In this document: one piece after another, positions 53,023-61,233 of the stretch
Numbering within the stretch: position 1 is the stretch's first letter
Layout: each line of letters begins with the position of its first letter
Origin: Aureisphaera galaxeae
GTDB taxonomy: Bacteria; Bacteroidota; Bacteroidia; Flavobacteriales; Flavobacteriaceae
DNA: 64,000 bases
Assembly: GCF_028561275.1 (NCBI RefSeq)
Contig: NZ_JAQQTF010000019.1
Span: 62,001-126,000, forward strand
Reading direction: 5' to 3'
Notes under the pieces: generated by a model
What the model was told of the DNA's origin: nothing
Database searches by the model: none
Seen by the model: only the letters and a program-made list of their open reading frames with translations
Made by a program: the position numbers and the translations under genes

Positions 53023-55188
53023 ATGGAAACTCAAAATACAACGTTTACCTTCAGTAGAAGAAACTTTTTAAGGACCACGGCGCTTGCCAGTGGAGGGATG
53101 CTCATAGGGTTCAATCTGTTTACGGCCTGTAAGTCGGAGGTTGAAATGCCCGTAGATATTGCCAGTTTAAATTTCAATGATTTTAATGCCTTCATTAAAA
53201 TAGCCGACAACGGTATGGTAACCATCTTTTCTCCCAATCCTGAAATTGGACAGGGAGTAAAAACCTCCATGCCCATGATTATTGCCGAAGAGTTGGATGT
53301 GCCTTGGAAACACGTACACGTAGCCCAAGGAATTCTGGATAATAAAAATTACCAACGACAGGTAGCTGGGGGAAGTCAGTCCATCCGATTTGGATGGGAC
53401 GCCCTGCGACAAACAGGAGCCACGGCTAGACAAATGCTTGTGAACGCTGCCGCTGCCCGATGGGGAGTGGATGCTTCTACCTGTACTGCATCCGAAGGGG
53501 TTATCACCAATGAGAAAGGCGAAACCTTAGGATATGGAGATGTGGTGAAAGAAGCTGCTGTGTTGGAAGTTCCCGAAGATGTAACCCTGAAAGATCCGAA
53601 AGACTATAAAATCATCGGTACCGATGCGGTGAATGTGGACATCGACAAAATCATCACTGGAAAACCACTCTTTGGGTTGGATTATAGAGCCGACGGAATG
53701 AAATATGCTGTCGTTATGCGACCACCTGCATTCGGAAAGAAATTGGTGAGTTTTGACGATACGGCTGCCAAAGCTGTTACGGGTGTAGAAGAAGTGGTTC
53801 GATTTGGAGATAAAGTAGCGGTATTGGCTACAAGCACTTGGGCTGCTATGAAAGGGAAGAAAGCCTTAACGGCAGAATGGGAAGATGATTCTGAATTGGA
53901 AAGCACCGAAGACCATGATAAGAAACTTACTGAAATCCTGGACGGAAATAAATTTGATGAAAGAAGGAACGATGGAAATGTAGATGTGGCTTTTGCGAAT
54001 GCCGATAAGGTCATTGAACGTACCTATGAATCGCCATTTTTGCCTCACAACTGTATGGAACCTATGAATTTCTACGCAGATGTGAAGCCCGATAAGATAC
54101 ATTTGGTAGGTCCTATTCAGACACCTTCGGGAACAGCACGACGAGTAGCCGAGATGTTAGAAAGGAATGAAGATGAGGTCTATTTGGAAATGACCCGCAT
54201 GGGAGGTGGCTTTGGAAGACGCCTGTATGGTGATTTCGTAATGGAAGCTGCCGAGATTTCCAGTCTTACCAGCAAACCAGTAAAAGTGGTTTACACACGT
54301 GAAGACGATATGGCAGCAGGAATCTATCGCCCCGCTATTAAATATAGAATAGCTGCTTCTTTAAAGGACGGAAAGATTACCGGATATCACCTAAAGGAAG
54401 CTGCGATCAACAGAAATATGTACGGATTAATTCCACACTTTTTCCCAGCAGGTTGTATTGAAAACTACAAAGTGGAAACTGGCAATTACCAAAGTAATAT
54501 TACGGTAGGAGCGTGGCGCGCACCTTATACAAACTTCTTGGCTTTTGCGGAGCAGAGTTTCTTTGACGAACTGGCTACCGAATTGGGACAGGACCCTGTA
54601 CAATTGCGTATCGATCTCCTTCAAAATGTGAAAGGAAACACAGACGAACGCATTGAGTATTCTGGAGAACGTATGGAAGAAACCATTAAGCTGGTTGCTG
54701 AGAAATCCAATTGGGGTAAGATGCCCGAAGGTGTATACCAAGGATTTGCTGCCTATTACAGCCATAATACGCACGTAGCGGAAGTAGCTGATATAGAAAT
54801 GGATTCCTTCGGCAATCCAGTAGTGAAAAAGATAACAGTAGCTGTAGATTGTGGTATTGTTGTAAATCCTACCGGCGCCAAGAACCAAATTGAAGGTGGG
54901 GTAATCGACGGAATGGGTCACTCCATGTACAGTGATTTTGGCTTTGCCAATGGAGCACCGACAGCCACGAATTTTGATCGCTATCGACTCATCCGTATGA
55001 CGGAAACACCTCAGGTAGAAACGTATTTTGTTGAAAATGGACTATCGCCCACCGGTTTGGGTGAACCAGGATTACCACCTGCAGGAGGTGCCATCGCCAA
55101 CGCCATTAAGGCAGCAACAGGGGAACGTCTTACCCAACAACCCTTTGTGAAATACATGGGGAAAGAGGTGAAAGAAGTAGAAGGATAA
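53023..55188 (+). CDS. molybdopterin-binding catalytic subunit (IorB-like), Tat-exported
   Basis: A 721-residue catalytic subunit of a xanthine-oxidase-family hydroxylase. The N terminus has a twin-arginine signal (FSRRNFLRTTALASGGMLIG) followed by a Cys (TACKS), so the complex is periplasmic. It has GQGVKTSMPMIIAEEL, RMGGGFGRRLYGDF and the region of the catalytic glutamate (GLGEPGLPPAGGAIANA). The physiological substrate (an aldehyde or N-heterocycle) is unknown. Confidence 0.93.
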   Translation: METQNTTFTFSRRNFLRTTALASGGMLIGFNLFTACKSEVEMPVDIASLNFNDFNAFIKIADNGMVTIFSPNPEIGQGVKTSMPMIIAEELDVPWKHVHVAQGILDNKNYQRQVAGGSQSIRFGWDALRQTGATARQMLVNAAAARWGVDASTCTASEGVITNEKGETLGYGDVVKEAAVLEVPEDVTLKDPKDYKIIGTDAVNVDIDKIITGKPLFGLDYRADGMKYAVVMRPPAFGKKLVSFDDTAAKAVTGVEEVVRFGDKVAVLATSTWAAMKGKKALTAEWEDDSELESTEDHDKKLTEILDGNKFDERRNDGNVDVAFANADKVIERTYESPFLPHNCMEPMNFYADVKPDKIHLVGPIQTPSGTARRVAEMLERNEDEVYLEMTRMGGGFGRRLYGDFVMEAAEISSLTSKPVKVVYTREDDMAAGIYRPAIKYRIAASLKDGKITGYHLKEAAINRNMYGLIPHFFPAGCIENYKVETGNYQSNITVGAWRAPYTNFLAFAEQSFFDELATELGQDPVQLRIDLLQNVKGNTDERIEYSGERMEETIKLVAEKSNWGKMPEGVYQGFAAYYSHNTHVAEVADIEMDSFGNPVVKKITVAVDCGIVVNPTGAKNQIEGGVIDGMGHSMYSDFGFANGAPTATNFDRYRLIRMTETPQVETYFVENGLSPTGLGEPGLPPAGGAIANAIKAATGERLTQQPFVKYMGKEVKEVEG

Positions 55189-55192
55189 ATCC

Positions 55193-55789
55193 TTATTCGG
55201 AAGTTTTGAGTAAAAGCTTCTGATAGGATTCCATCGTATCAATATCAAAATAGGGTTCAGGCCATGAAAAGTCTGTAACCCTGTTTTTATGTTTTTGAAT
55301 CACGGTTTTCGCACCCTCATCTGAAATGAGCTGTTGTAATTCAGGGAAAAACTCTGTGTTGAAAATGACCGGAACTCCCTTTACATGCTGATAGGCAGTT
55401 CGTGTGATATCATTCTTGCCTGATTGATGAAAATGCAATAGGCTTTTATAGAAATTCTTTTCCAGTAAAGGAAGATCACAAAGCGTAACCAAAACATGCT
55501 CAAAGGAAGGTTGCTTGGTGATTTCCTGTATGGCTTTAGCAAGGCTATTTCCCATTCCTTCCACCCAGTCTGGATTAAAAATTGTGATGACACCTGGAGT
55601 TGTAATTTCCCTTTCAACAAATTTTACATACGCCCCTAAAACCACAAATATTTGCGAAGAGGGTATTTCATCAAGTTGGTTTAGGGTGTGTTGGATTAGG
55701 GAGGTATTCTTATAGGCCAGAAGTTGTTTAGGACTGCCCAATCGGGAAGAACTCCCTGCTGCTAAGACGACTATCGCGGTATGTGACAC
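55193..55789 (-). CDS. molybdenum cofactor nucleotidyltransferase (MocA-like)
   Basis: A 198-residue NTP-transferase with the N-terminal VLAAGSSSRLGSPKQLLAY loop and the metal-binding VTLCDLP. Such MobA-like proteins add CMP (MocA) or GMP to molybdopterin. Next to a xanthine-oxidase-type enzyme, the cytidylyl form is expected. The start is GTG at 55789, 2 bp after xdhC. It is convergent with the hydroxylase gene (4 bp apart). Confidence 0.9.
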   Translation of the reverse strand: MSHTAIVVLAAGSSSRLGSPKQLLAYKNTSLIQHTLNQLDEIPSSQIFVVLGAYVKFVEREITTPGVITIFNPDWVEGMGNSLAKAIQEITKQPSFEHVLVTLCDLPLLEKNFYKSLLHFHQSGKNDITRTAYQHVKGVPVIFNTEFFPELQQLISDEGAKTVIQKHKNRVTDFSWPEPYFDIDTMESYQKLLLKTSE

Positions 55790-55791
55790 GG

Positions 55792-56799
55792 TTAATGGAT
55801 GCTTCCGGATTTGTCTTTTAAAGATACGGGTTTTTCATTTCGGAAAACGGAAAGGATTTCTGCCATAATGGAAATGGCGATCTCTTGAGCGGTTTCGGCA
55901 CCGATATTGATGCCCGCCGGTCCGTGGATGGCTTCTAAAAAGACATCGCTCAAATCACCATATTTGTCTAGGAGCTCATTGAGAAGTCGTTCCCTTCTTT
56001 TGGCAGGCCCCAATAAGGCGATATAGGTAAGCTTTTTATCCCGTAAAGCCGATAAATACTTTAAATCCTTTACAAAACTATGGGCCATAAGGACTACTGC
56101 GGTTTGAGGATCGAAGGATAGTTGCCCGAATGCTTTTTCGTCAATGCCGAGGTAGGTCGATGCTCCAGGGAAATTCGATACGCTTTTAGGATCATCGGGT
56201 GGTGCAACTAAGGTAACTTCCCAACCAGCGGCAGCCGCAAATTTTGTGAGCTGCACTGCATCGTGTTCGCTTCCCACGATGATAAGGCGAAAAGCTTCCA
56301 ATACTTTTTGTGTAAAAACTTCCAGTTCATCCACTTCAGAAAAAAGGGAAACCTTGAAGGATGTTTGGTTAGAGAAATTGAATTGACTTCCCCCACTAAA
56401 TCTGTGTGTTTCTTCTTTGGAGAAATAACTATCGATGGAGAATGGGGTTCGCAGCTTTTTTTGTTCGTAAAAGGCTTCAAAGAAACCTTCCTCGGGCATA
56501 AAGGGTTCAATTAAAATGTAGAGAATACCCTCACAACCCAAACGTACACGACCATCGTACATCATGAGTTTAGGGCGGCCATCGGCAAAGACACTTTGCG
56601 CTTGCTTCAGCACTTCTTTTTCTACGCAGCCGCCGCTTACCGCACCGACCATTTTACCATCCTCCCGAACCAACATACGCACCCCCGGTCTTCGATAGGA
56701 AGAACCGTTAAGCGCTACAACTGAAACAAATGCGCTTTTCAGTCCCCTTTTTTGGGCTTCTCGGGCATTTTCTATGATTTCGTTCAGTTCGTGTAGCAT
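55792..56799 (-). CDS. XdhC family molybdenum-enzyme maturation protein
   Basis: A 335-residue protein. The N-terminal XdhC/CoxI domain has SSYRRPGVRMLVREDGKMVG and GAVSGGCVEKEV, with the conserved Cys. A C-terminal Rossmann domain follows (LIIVGSEHDAVQLTKFAAAAG; HGPAGINIGAETAQEIAISI). XdhC inserts the sulfurated cofactor into the hydroxylase. ATG at 56799 is chosen over an upstream frame extension without similarity. It is co-transcribed with the MocA-like gene. Confidence 0.92.
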   Translation of the reverse strand: MLHELNEIIENAREAQKRGLKSAFVSVVALNGSSYRRPGVRMLVREDGKMVGAVSGGCVEKEVLKQAQSVFADGRPKLMMYDGRVRLGCEGILYILIEPFMPEEGFFEAFYEQKKLRTPFSIDSYFSKEETHRFSGGSQFNFSNQTSFKVSLFSEVDELEVFTQKVLEAFRLIIVGSEHDAVQLTKFAAAAGWEVTLVAPPDDPKSVSNFPGASTYLGIDEKAFGQLSFDPQTAVVLMAHSFVKDLKYLSALRDKKLTYIALLGPAKRRERLLNELLDKYGDLSDVFLEAIHGPAGINIGAETAQEIAISIMAEILSVFRNEKPVSLKDKSGSIH

Positions 56800-56938
56800 A
56801 TAAGTGAGGTGAATAAAAGTGAATTGATCTTCGTTACAGCGATTGAAAATACAAGCAATAACGGGAACTAGCAAACACTTTTAGAAAGGTTTTAGAAAAC
56901 CCGTTGTACATTTTATATAAAGAAAGAAGGGATGAGTA

Positions 56939-57907
56939 TTAAGCAATATCGATCAATTCCTCATAGGCGATAGGAATACCCAATCCATTAAATAGGGCCA
57001 CGATTTTGTCCATGTATTGCTTTAAAAGAGCAGTTGCTTTTTCTTGGTATTCTATGGGTAGTTTTTCAATATCGGTAAGTGCTTCTTTGTAGATTTCAAT
57101 CATTTTATAAATGCAAAAGCTTACGGCTCCGCTTTCTATAAGCATCTGCTGTAGTTGAAGGATAACTTCTTTTGTTTTGGGTTGGATGAGCAACTTTTTA
57201 AATGGTCCTTTACTGGGATAATCTGCATGTAAACAATACAGCAAAGCAATGTTTTTGAATGGTTGTTCCCAGTCGGGTCCATCGTCCACTTGGAGCAAAT
57301 CGTGTAAATCGTCATTCACTTGAATCAATCGACCAACGGGTTTTCCCAGTTCGGATAGCTGCGTAGCCAATGTCACATCCGCTCCACCCAATAAGGCACC
57401 CACAAACAGGGAAGAGGAAAATAAGGGAGGCGTTTTTAAGTCCACAGCACGCCAATAGGCTTCCTCGCTTCCGTCCAGTTGAATGTCTTCATTCTGTCCA
57501 TAGGCCGTATGTAACATCATTTCATGATGGTTCCGTAAGACGTTCAGTTGAGTATCTGCTGGAATCGATGCATTTAGTATCATGTCATCTCCCAAGGCTT
57601 GAAACACCAAGGCTAAGTTGGCTGCGGTTCCTTCTCCCACTTTTATATGCAGTCCTTTGGGGTCTTCGTCCAATAGATCGTCCACCAAATGAATGCTTTG
57701 CAAAAGACAGTAATTTGCAGCTGTTGCTGGTAACGAATCTTCCTCTTTACCACCTACAAGGGTGCAGGCCCAAGTGGCATAATCCCAAGATGCGAAATCT
57801 TCTCGAGGGGAAATTTTGTTGATAATTGTGGCTATTTCCGGCCATTTATTTACAATAGGATGGTTTAATAGGAGGTCTTTAATTTGGGAAACATCGATCT
57901 TTTTCAT
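56939..57907 (-). CDS. divergent class I isoprenyl synthase-like protein (ComQ-like candidate)
   Basis: A 322-residue all-helical protein of the polyprenyl-synthetase superfamily. The first Asp-rich motif is DDLLDED (76-82) and the second NDDLHD (198-203); KTP lies at 158-160. The arginines that bind isopentenyl diphosphate in chain-elongating enzymes are missing: the usual GGKRxRP reads GGKEEDSLP, and no RRG follows the first motif. This suggests an enzyme that binds an allylic diphosphate but does not elongate it, as ComQ, which prenylates a Trp of ComX. ATG at 57907 is preferred to one 6 codons upstream. Three 47-residue peptide genes precede it. An orphan terpenoid enzyme is the alternative. 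Confidence 0.75.
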   Translation of the reverse strand: MKKIDVSQIKDLLLNHPIVNKWPEIATIINKISPREDFASWDYATWACTLVGGKEEDSLPATAANYCLLQSIHLVDDLLDEDPKGLHIKVGEGTAANLALVFQALGDDMILNASIPADTQLNVLRNHHEMMLHTAYGQNEDIQLDGSEEAYWRAVDLKTPPLFSSSLFVGALLGGADVTLATQLSELGKPVGRLIQVNDDLHDLLQVDDGPDWEQPFKNIALLYCLHADYPSKGPFKKLLIQPKTKEVILQLQQMLIESGAVSFCIYKMIEIYKEALTDIEKLPIEYQEKATALLKQYMDKIVALFNGLGIPIAYEELIDIA

Positions 57908-57931
57908 GGAAAAGGGTGGGTTCAAAGGAAG

Positions 57932-57962
57932 AAAAGCGAGCCTGAATCTAGTTAGACTCGCT
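57932..57962 (-). terminator. hairpin between peptide 3 and the prenyltransferase-like gene
   Basis: On the minus strand, AGCGAG and CTCGCT pair around a 16-nt loop and are followed by TTTCTT. Placed 15 bp after the peptide 3 stop and 28 bp before the enzyme start, it would terminate a share of transcripts and make peptides in excess over enzyme. Confidence 0.45.
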
Positions 57963-57976
57963 ATTTCATATCATTT

Positions 57977-58120
57977 TTATTCGTGCCAAACCGTCCAAGC
58001 TGCAAATTTTGCATGCTTTTTAAGCTGTTCGGTTTTTCTTTCTTTTAAATCGTAAAGTGCTTTAAGTACTTTTTGATCGTTATCGGTTAGCTTTTCCGAG
58101 AATTGATTAACTGTTGTCAT
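57977..58120 (-). CDS. 47-residue aromatic-tail peptide, copy 3
   Basis: A 47-residue peptide, MTTVNQFSEK at the N terminus and KHAKFAAWTVWHE at the C terminus. The start at 58120 gives exactly the same length as its two neighbours. All three share FS at 7-8, a charged helical middle, KK at 34-35, a basic residue at 38, Phe39, Trp42 and Trp45. There is no signal peptide and no double-glycine leader. It lies 69 bp before the prenyltransferase-like start. A ComX-like precursor with a prenylated Trp is my proposal, unproven. Confidence 0.8.
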   Translation of the reverse strand: MTTVNQFSEKLTDNDQKVLKALYDLKERKTEQLKKHAKFAAWTVWHE

Positions 58121-58161
58121 AATTATAATTTTAAATTGAATAGGTGATTTGTGAATAGGAG

Positions 58162-58305
58162 CTACACTCCCCAAGGATCCCAATTGGCAAATTTTTGCTG
58201 TTTTTTGAATTCAGAAACTTTGTGTTTCCGTATTTCATTTAAAACTTTGAAAGCTCCTTCGGGTTTATTTTCGAGCGCTTTCGAGAAAAGATGAACTGTA
58301 ATCAT
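58162..58305 (-). CDS. 47-residue aromatic-tail peptide, copy 2
   Basis: A 47-residue peptide read from ATG at 58305 to TAG at 58162. It begins MITVHLFSKALENK and ends KKQQKFANWDPWGV. FS (7-8), Lys34-Lys35, Lys38, Phe39, Trp42 and Trp45 fall at the same positions as in copies 1 and 3, while the middle has diverged. That is strong evidence for a real coding gene despite its size. Copy 3 starts 41 bp after it. Confidence 0.8.
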   Translation of the reverse strand: MITVHLFSKALENKPEGAFKVLNEIRKHKVSEFKKQQKFANWDPWGV

Positions 58306-58466
58306 AGTGTTTTCTTTTTTTGAGATTAAACATGATATGATCTTAAAGTTAATCCTTATATCCTCGGATTTTTCGAATTACCCATAAAGGAATGGATTCA
58401 TGAAGCCAAGCCTCATGATTTTGATATAAAGAGCAGCTTCGCTGTTCTAGTATCTACTTTCAGGGG

Positions 58467-58610
58467 TTAATTTGCCCACATATCCCAAGGGCTGAACCTT
58501 GAGTGTTTTTTAACTCGATGTATGGACTGTTCTTGAAGGTTTTTAAACGCGTCGAAAATAGCGTTCTCTTTTTGTACGGTTTGTTCTGAGAAATTTTGAA
58601 TGGTCGTCAT
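58467..58610 (-). CDS. 47-residue aromatic-tail peptide, copy 1
   Basis: A 47-residue peptide, MTTIQNFSEQTVQK at the N terminus and KKHSRFSPWDMWAN at the C terminus; the start ATG is at 58610 although the frame opens 15 codons earlier. It shares the FS, KK, basic-Phe-x2-Trp-x2-Trp-x2 framework with copies 2 and 3. A 161-bp gap to copy 2 contains a small hairpin (GCAGC-TTC-GCTGT, 58433-58445) that could attenuate transcription. It lies 108 bp downstream of the membrane-bound regulator gene. Confidence 0.8.
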   Translation of the reverse strand: MTTIQNFSEQTVQKENAIFDAFKNLQEQSIHRVKKHSRFSPWDMWAN

Positions 58611-58718
58611 GGTTTGCTTTTTAATAGGATTAAATTTTCCTTTTGAAGAATACATGCTTTGGGGAAACCGTATAGCGGATAAGCAACTCTATTTCAATAA
58701 GGTTAGATAAAAATACTA

Positions 58719-59276
58719 TTATTTTTTCAGTTCTACGAGGGTGTCATTAATAGTATCTATTTCATAGACTTTCAACTCCTCCGATCCTTCCAAAAATATA
58801 ACCGTGTCTTTTGAAGTATCATATCTAAGTAATTCGGGACTTTCAGAGTTTTTGTGCTTTTGTACTATTGGGACAAGAATAATAGGTAGAATCAATACCA
58901 GAAGGGCAGCATACCAGAGCAAAAGTTTGTTTCTGTTTTCTTTGTTTTCTTTCTTTTCTGAAGAAGAAAGCACCAGCCGATATCCTTTTTTTGGGATGGT
59001 CTCTATGGCGATTACTTCATGAATGCCATTTTGTTTGAAAATTTCCCTGAGTTTATAAATGTTTCGTGTAAGTGCTTGTTCTCCTGTATAGGAATTACCA
59101 CTCCAAATCTCTTCTATAAACTGTTCTTTAGATACAATAATTCCTTCTTTTTCCGCAAGGAGCTGAAGAATCTTCATAATCTGATTTTCTAACTTAACCA
59201 AACGCTCACCGTGTTTGGTTTTTAGCACCAGTTCGTTGGAGGATTCTCGTATTTCTATGGACTCTGTTAGTTTCAT
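58719..59276 (-). CDS. membrane-anchored winged-helix regulator
   Basis: A 185-residue protein. Residues about 5-103 form an OmpR/PhoB-type winged helix (GIIVSKEQFIEEIWSGNSYT, RNIYKLREIF, IETIPKKGYRLVL). A Lys/Asn-rich linker precedes one membrane helix (about 118-138), and about 45 residues remain outside. There is no receiver domain. The ToxR-like layout would let an envelope signal act directly on DNA. Start ATG at 59276; 21 further codons upstream are open but unlikely. It is upstream of the peptide genes on the same strand and divergent from a hydrolase gene. Confidence 0.85.
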   Translation of the reverse strand: MKLTESIEIRESSNELVLKTKHGERLVKLENQIMKILQLLAEKEGIIVSKEQFIEEIWSGNSYTGEQALTRNIYKLREIFKQNGIHEVIAIETIPKKGYRLVLSSSEKKENKENRNKLLLWYAALLVLILPIILVPIVQKHKNSESPELLRYDTSKDTVIFLEGSEELKVYEIDTINDTLVELKK

Positions 59277-59390
59277 GTATCGGCCATTATATGCGCGAAA
59301 GGATAAAAAAAGGATATAAAAAGGAGGGGCGCATCCCATTTAGATCCTATTTCTGAATCTAGCTTTACCAAAATAAAAAAACACACGATT

Positions 59391-60470
59391 ATGTCTGTAG
59401 TATTATTTAGATTTTTTTTCATTTTTCTACTATTGCTTTTCAGTGTATGTTATGCGCAACATACCATTAAAGAAGATTTTGTTCTTACGACCGAAGAAGG
59501 GATTCAATTGGCTGGTGAAATCGAGTATCCCAATGCCAAGGGGAAGTTTCCGGCAGCCATCCTCATTTGGGGCAGCGGTCCCCATACAAGGGATGAAGAA
59601 ATATCGGGAAGCCCCATCTTTAAACAAATAGCGAGCGAACTTATTAAAAATGGAATGGCAGTGCTCCGTTTCGACAAAAGGGGACAGGGTAAGTCTACCG
59701 GGGATTTTAAGTCGGAAGTGAACTACACTACGCACGACCTTGCCAACGATGTAGCGTATGCCTATGAATTTTTGAATGCTCACAAAGCGGTGGATACCTC
59801 CAAAGTTGGATTGATGGGCCACAGCGAAGGCTCCATAATAGCTTCCATGCTGGCTGCAGAAGATAAGAGCATTGATTGGGTTATCGTATTTGGCCCAGCT
59901 GGGGTTTCAGGAAAAGCGATAGAGTTGGATCAAGGGAGGCACAACAGGGAACGATTGAAAATGTCCGAGGAAGTGAGCGCCGATGTAGGGAAGGTTTGGG
60001 AGCAATATATTGAGTTCATTAAGGATGGTTATAAGAGCGATTCTATTTACTATAACATAGGGAAGGACTTCCTTTTGGCCCACGGATTGGAAGAAAATGA
60101 CGAAAGGATTACCCATGAGTTTATAGATCAATTACTGGATGGATATAAAACACCATGGCATCAGTATTTTTATACAAACGATCCCGCCGATTATTTGACT
60201 CAGATAAAAATCCCATTTCTTGCACTGTTTGGAGGTGCGGACCCCCAAACTTCTGTAGCTTTAAACTTCATGCCTATGTTCAACGCTTTGCAGCAGGCTG
60301 AAAACAGAAACTATAACTTGGTTGTGCTAGCGGACGAAGATCATTTCTTCTTTAGGCATAAGGGAAAGCGGGTGGAAAAGCACGTGTACGGCGAAATGGA
60401 AATGTCTCCTCAATTCCTAAGCGCTATTACCGATTGGCTCAGGGAGCAGCACATTATAGATGATGAGTAG
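59391..60470 (+). CDS. exported alpha/beta hydrolase
   Basis: A 359-residue enzyme with a signal peptide (FFFIFLLLLFSVCYAQH). It has the serine-hydrolase elbow GHSEG (in KVGLMGHSEGSIIASML), DKRGQGKSTG upstream, and a final His in DEDHFFF. It resembles acyl-peptide-hydrolase/dienelactone-hydrolase-like esterases or peptidases. It is divergent from the membrane-bound regulator (114 bp), so a regulatory link is possible. The substrate is unknown. Confidence 0.87.
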   Translation: MSVVLFRFFFIFLLLLFSVCYAQHTIKEDFVLTTEEGIQLAGEIEYPNAKGKFPAAILIWGSGPHTRDEEISGSPIFKQIASELIKNGMAVLRFDKRGQGKSTGDFKSEVNYTTHDLANDVAYAYEFLNAHKAVDTSKVGLMGHSEGSIIASMLAAEDKSIDWVIVFGPAGVSGKAIELDQGRHNRERLKMSEEVSADVGKVWEQYIEFIKDGYKSDSIYYNIGKDFLLAHGLEENDERITHEFIDQLLDGYKTPWHQYFYTNDPADYLTQIKIPFLALFGGADPQTSVALNFMPMFNALQQAENRNYNLVVLADEDHFFFRHKGKRVEKHVYGEMEMSPQFLSAITDWLREQHIIDDE

Positions 60471-60579
60471 GGATTGTATACTAAGCTTTTATATTTCACA
60501 TCAAAAAATAGAAGGTTCTTATCAATTAATGCCGAACTGAGGGCGATAGCGTTATTTTTCCATAATTATCTGAAAACCT

Positions 60580-61233
60580 ATGAAAACTGTGAAGATTTTA
60601 TGGATGGTAATCGCGCTCATTTCCTGTTCTACGGACGATTCTCAAGACCGATCTACAGGAGATAGTGTTGGAGCGGGCACGGGGAACTCTTCTCAAGTTT
60701 ATGATTATTCGGTGCTGTTTATTGGTAATAGTTTAACCTATTCCAATTCCCTGCCTTCATTGGTGGCAGATGAGGCTCGCAATCGGGGAGTAAATATCCA
60801 AACCAGAAGTGTAGCACTGCCCAATTATGCACTTATCGATCACTGGAACGATGGTACCATACAATCTTTAATCGGCACTGGTCAATATGACTTTGTAGTG
60901 ATTCAACAAGGCCCTTCCTCCCAACCCTATGGCAGATCGGTATTGATAGAATACGGCACAAGAATAAAGAACCTTTGCGAAGCGCAAGGTGCACAACTGG
61001 CTTTCTTTATGGTCTGGCCTTCCCTGTCTTACTACGAATCCTTCCCGGGGGTGATCCAAAACTATACCGATGCCGCCATCCAAACAGGATCGTTACTCTG
61101 TCCTGTGGGAAGGGACTGGAAATCCTATCAGGATAACACAGGTGATTACAGTTATTACGGTCCCGATGGCTTTCATCCTTCGGTAACGGGAAGCCGCTTT
61201 GCAGCTTCGGTAATTGCTTCGACCCTTTTTTAG
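60580..61233 (+). CDS. SGNH/GDSL hydrolase, lipoprotein
   Basis: A 217-residue exported esterase-type protein. The lipobox cysteine is in WMVIALISC. Block I is FIGNSLTYSNSLP (nucleophile Ser), and block V is DGFHPSVTGSRF with Asp and His; FVVIQQGPSSQP lies between. It probably removes acyl or acetyl groups from glycans or lipids. Its 3' end overlaps the convergent SDR gene by 4 bp. Confidence 0.87.
   Translation: MKTVKILWMVIALISCSTDDSQDRSTGDSVGAGTGNSSQVYDYSVLFIGNSLTYSNSLPSLVADEARNRGVNIQTRSVALPNYALIDHWNDGTIQSLIGTGQYDFVVIQQGPSSQPYGRSVLIEYGTRIKNLCEAQGAQLAFFMVWPSLSYYESFPGVIQNYTDAAIQTGSLLCPVGRDWKSYQDNTGDYSYYGPDGFHPSVTGSRFAASVIASTLF

Noticed and set aside
54427-54921. 164-codon minus-strand frame opposite the molybdenum hydroxylase
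   Set aside because: It lies wholly inside a well-supported catalytic subunit and shows no family features.
56939-57907. Ordinary farnesyl/geranylgeranyl diphosphate synthase
   Set aside because: Both Asp-rich motifs are present, but the arginine-rich IPP-binding positions are replaced and the context is small peptides rather than isoprenoid genes.
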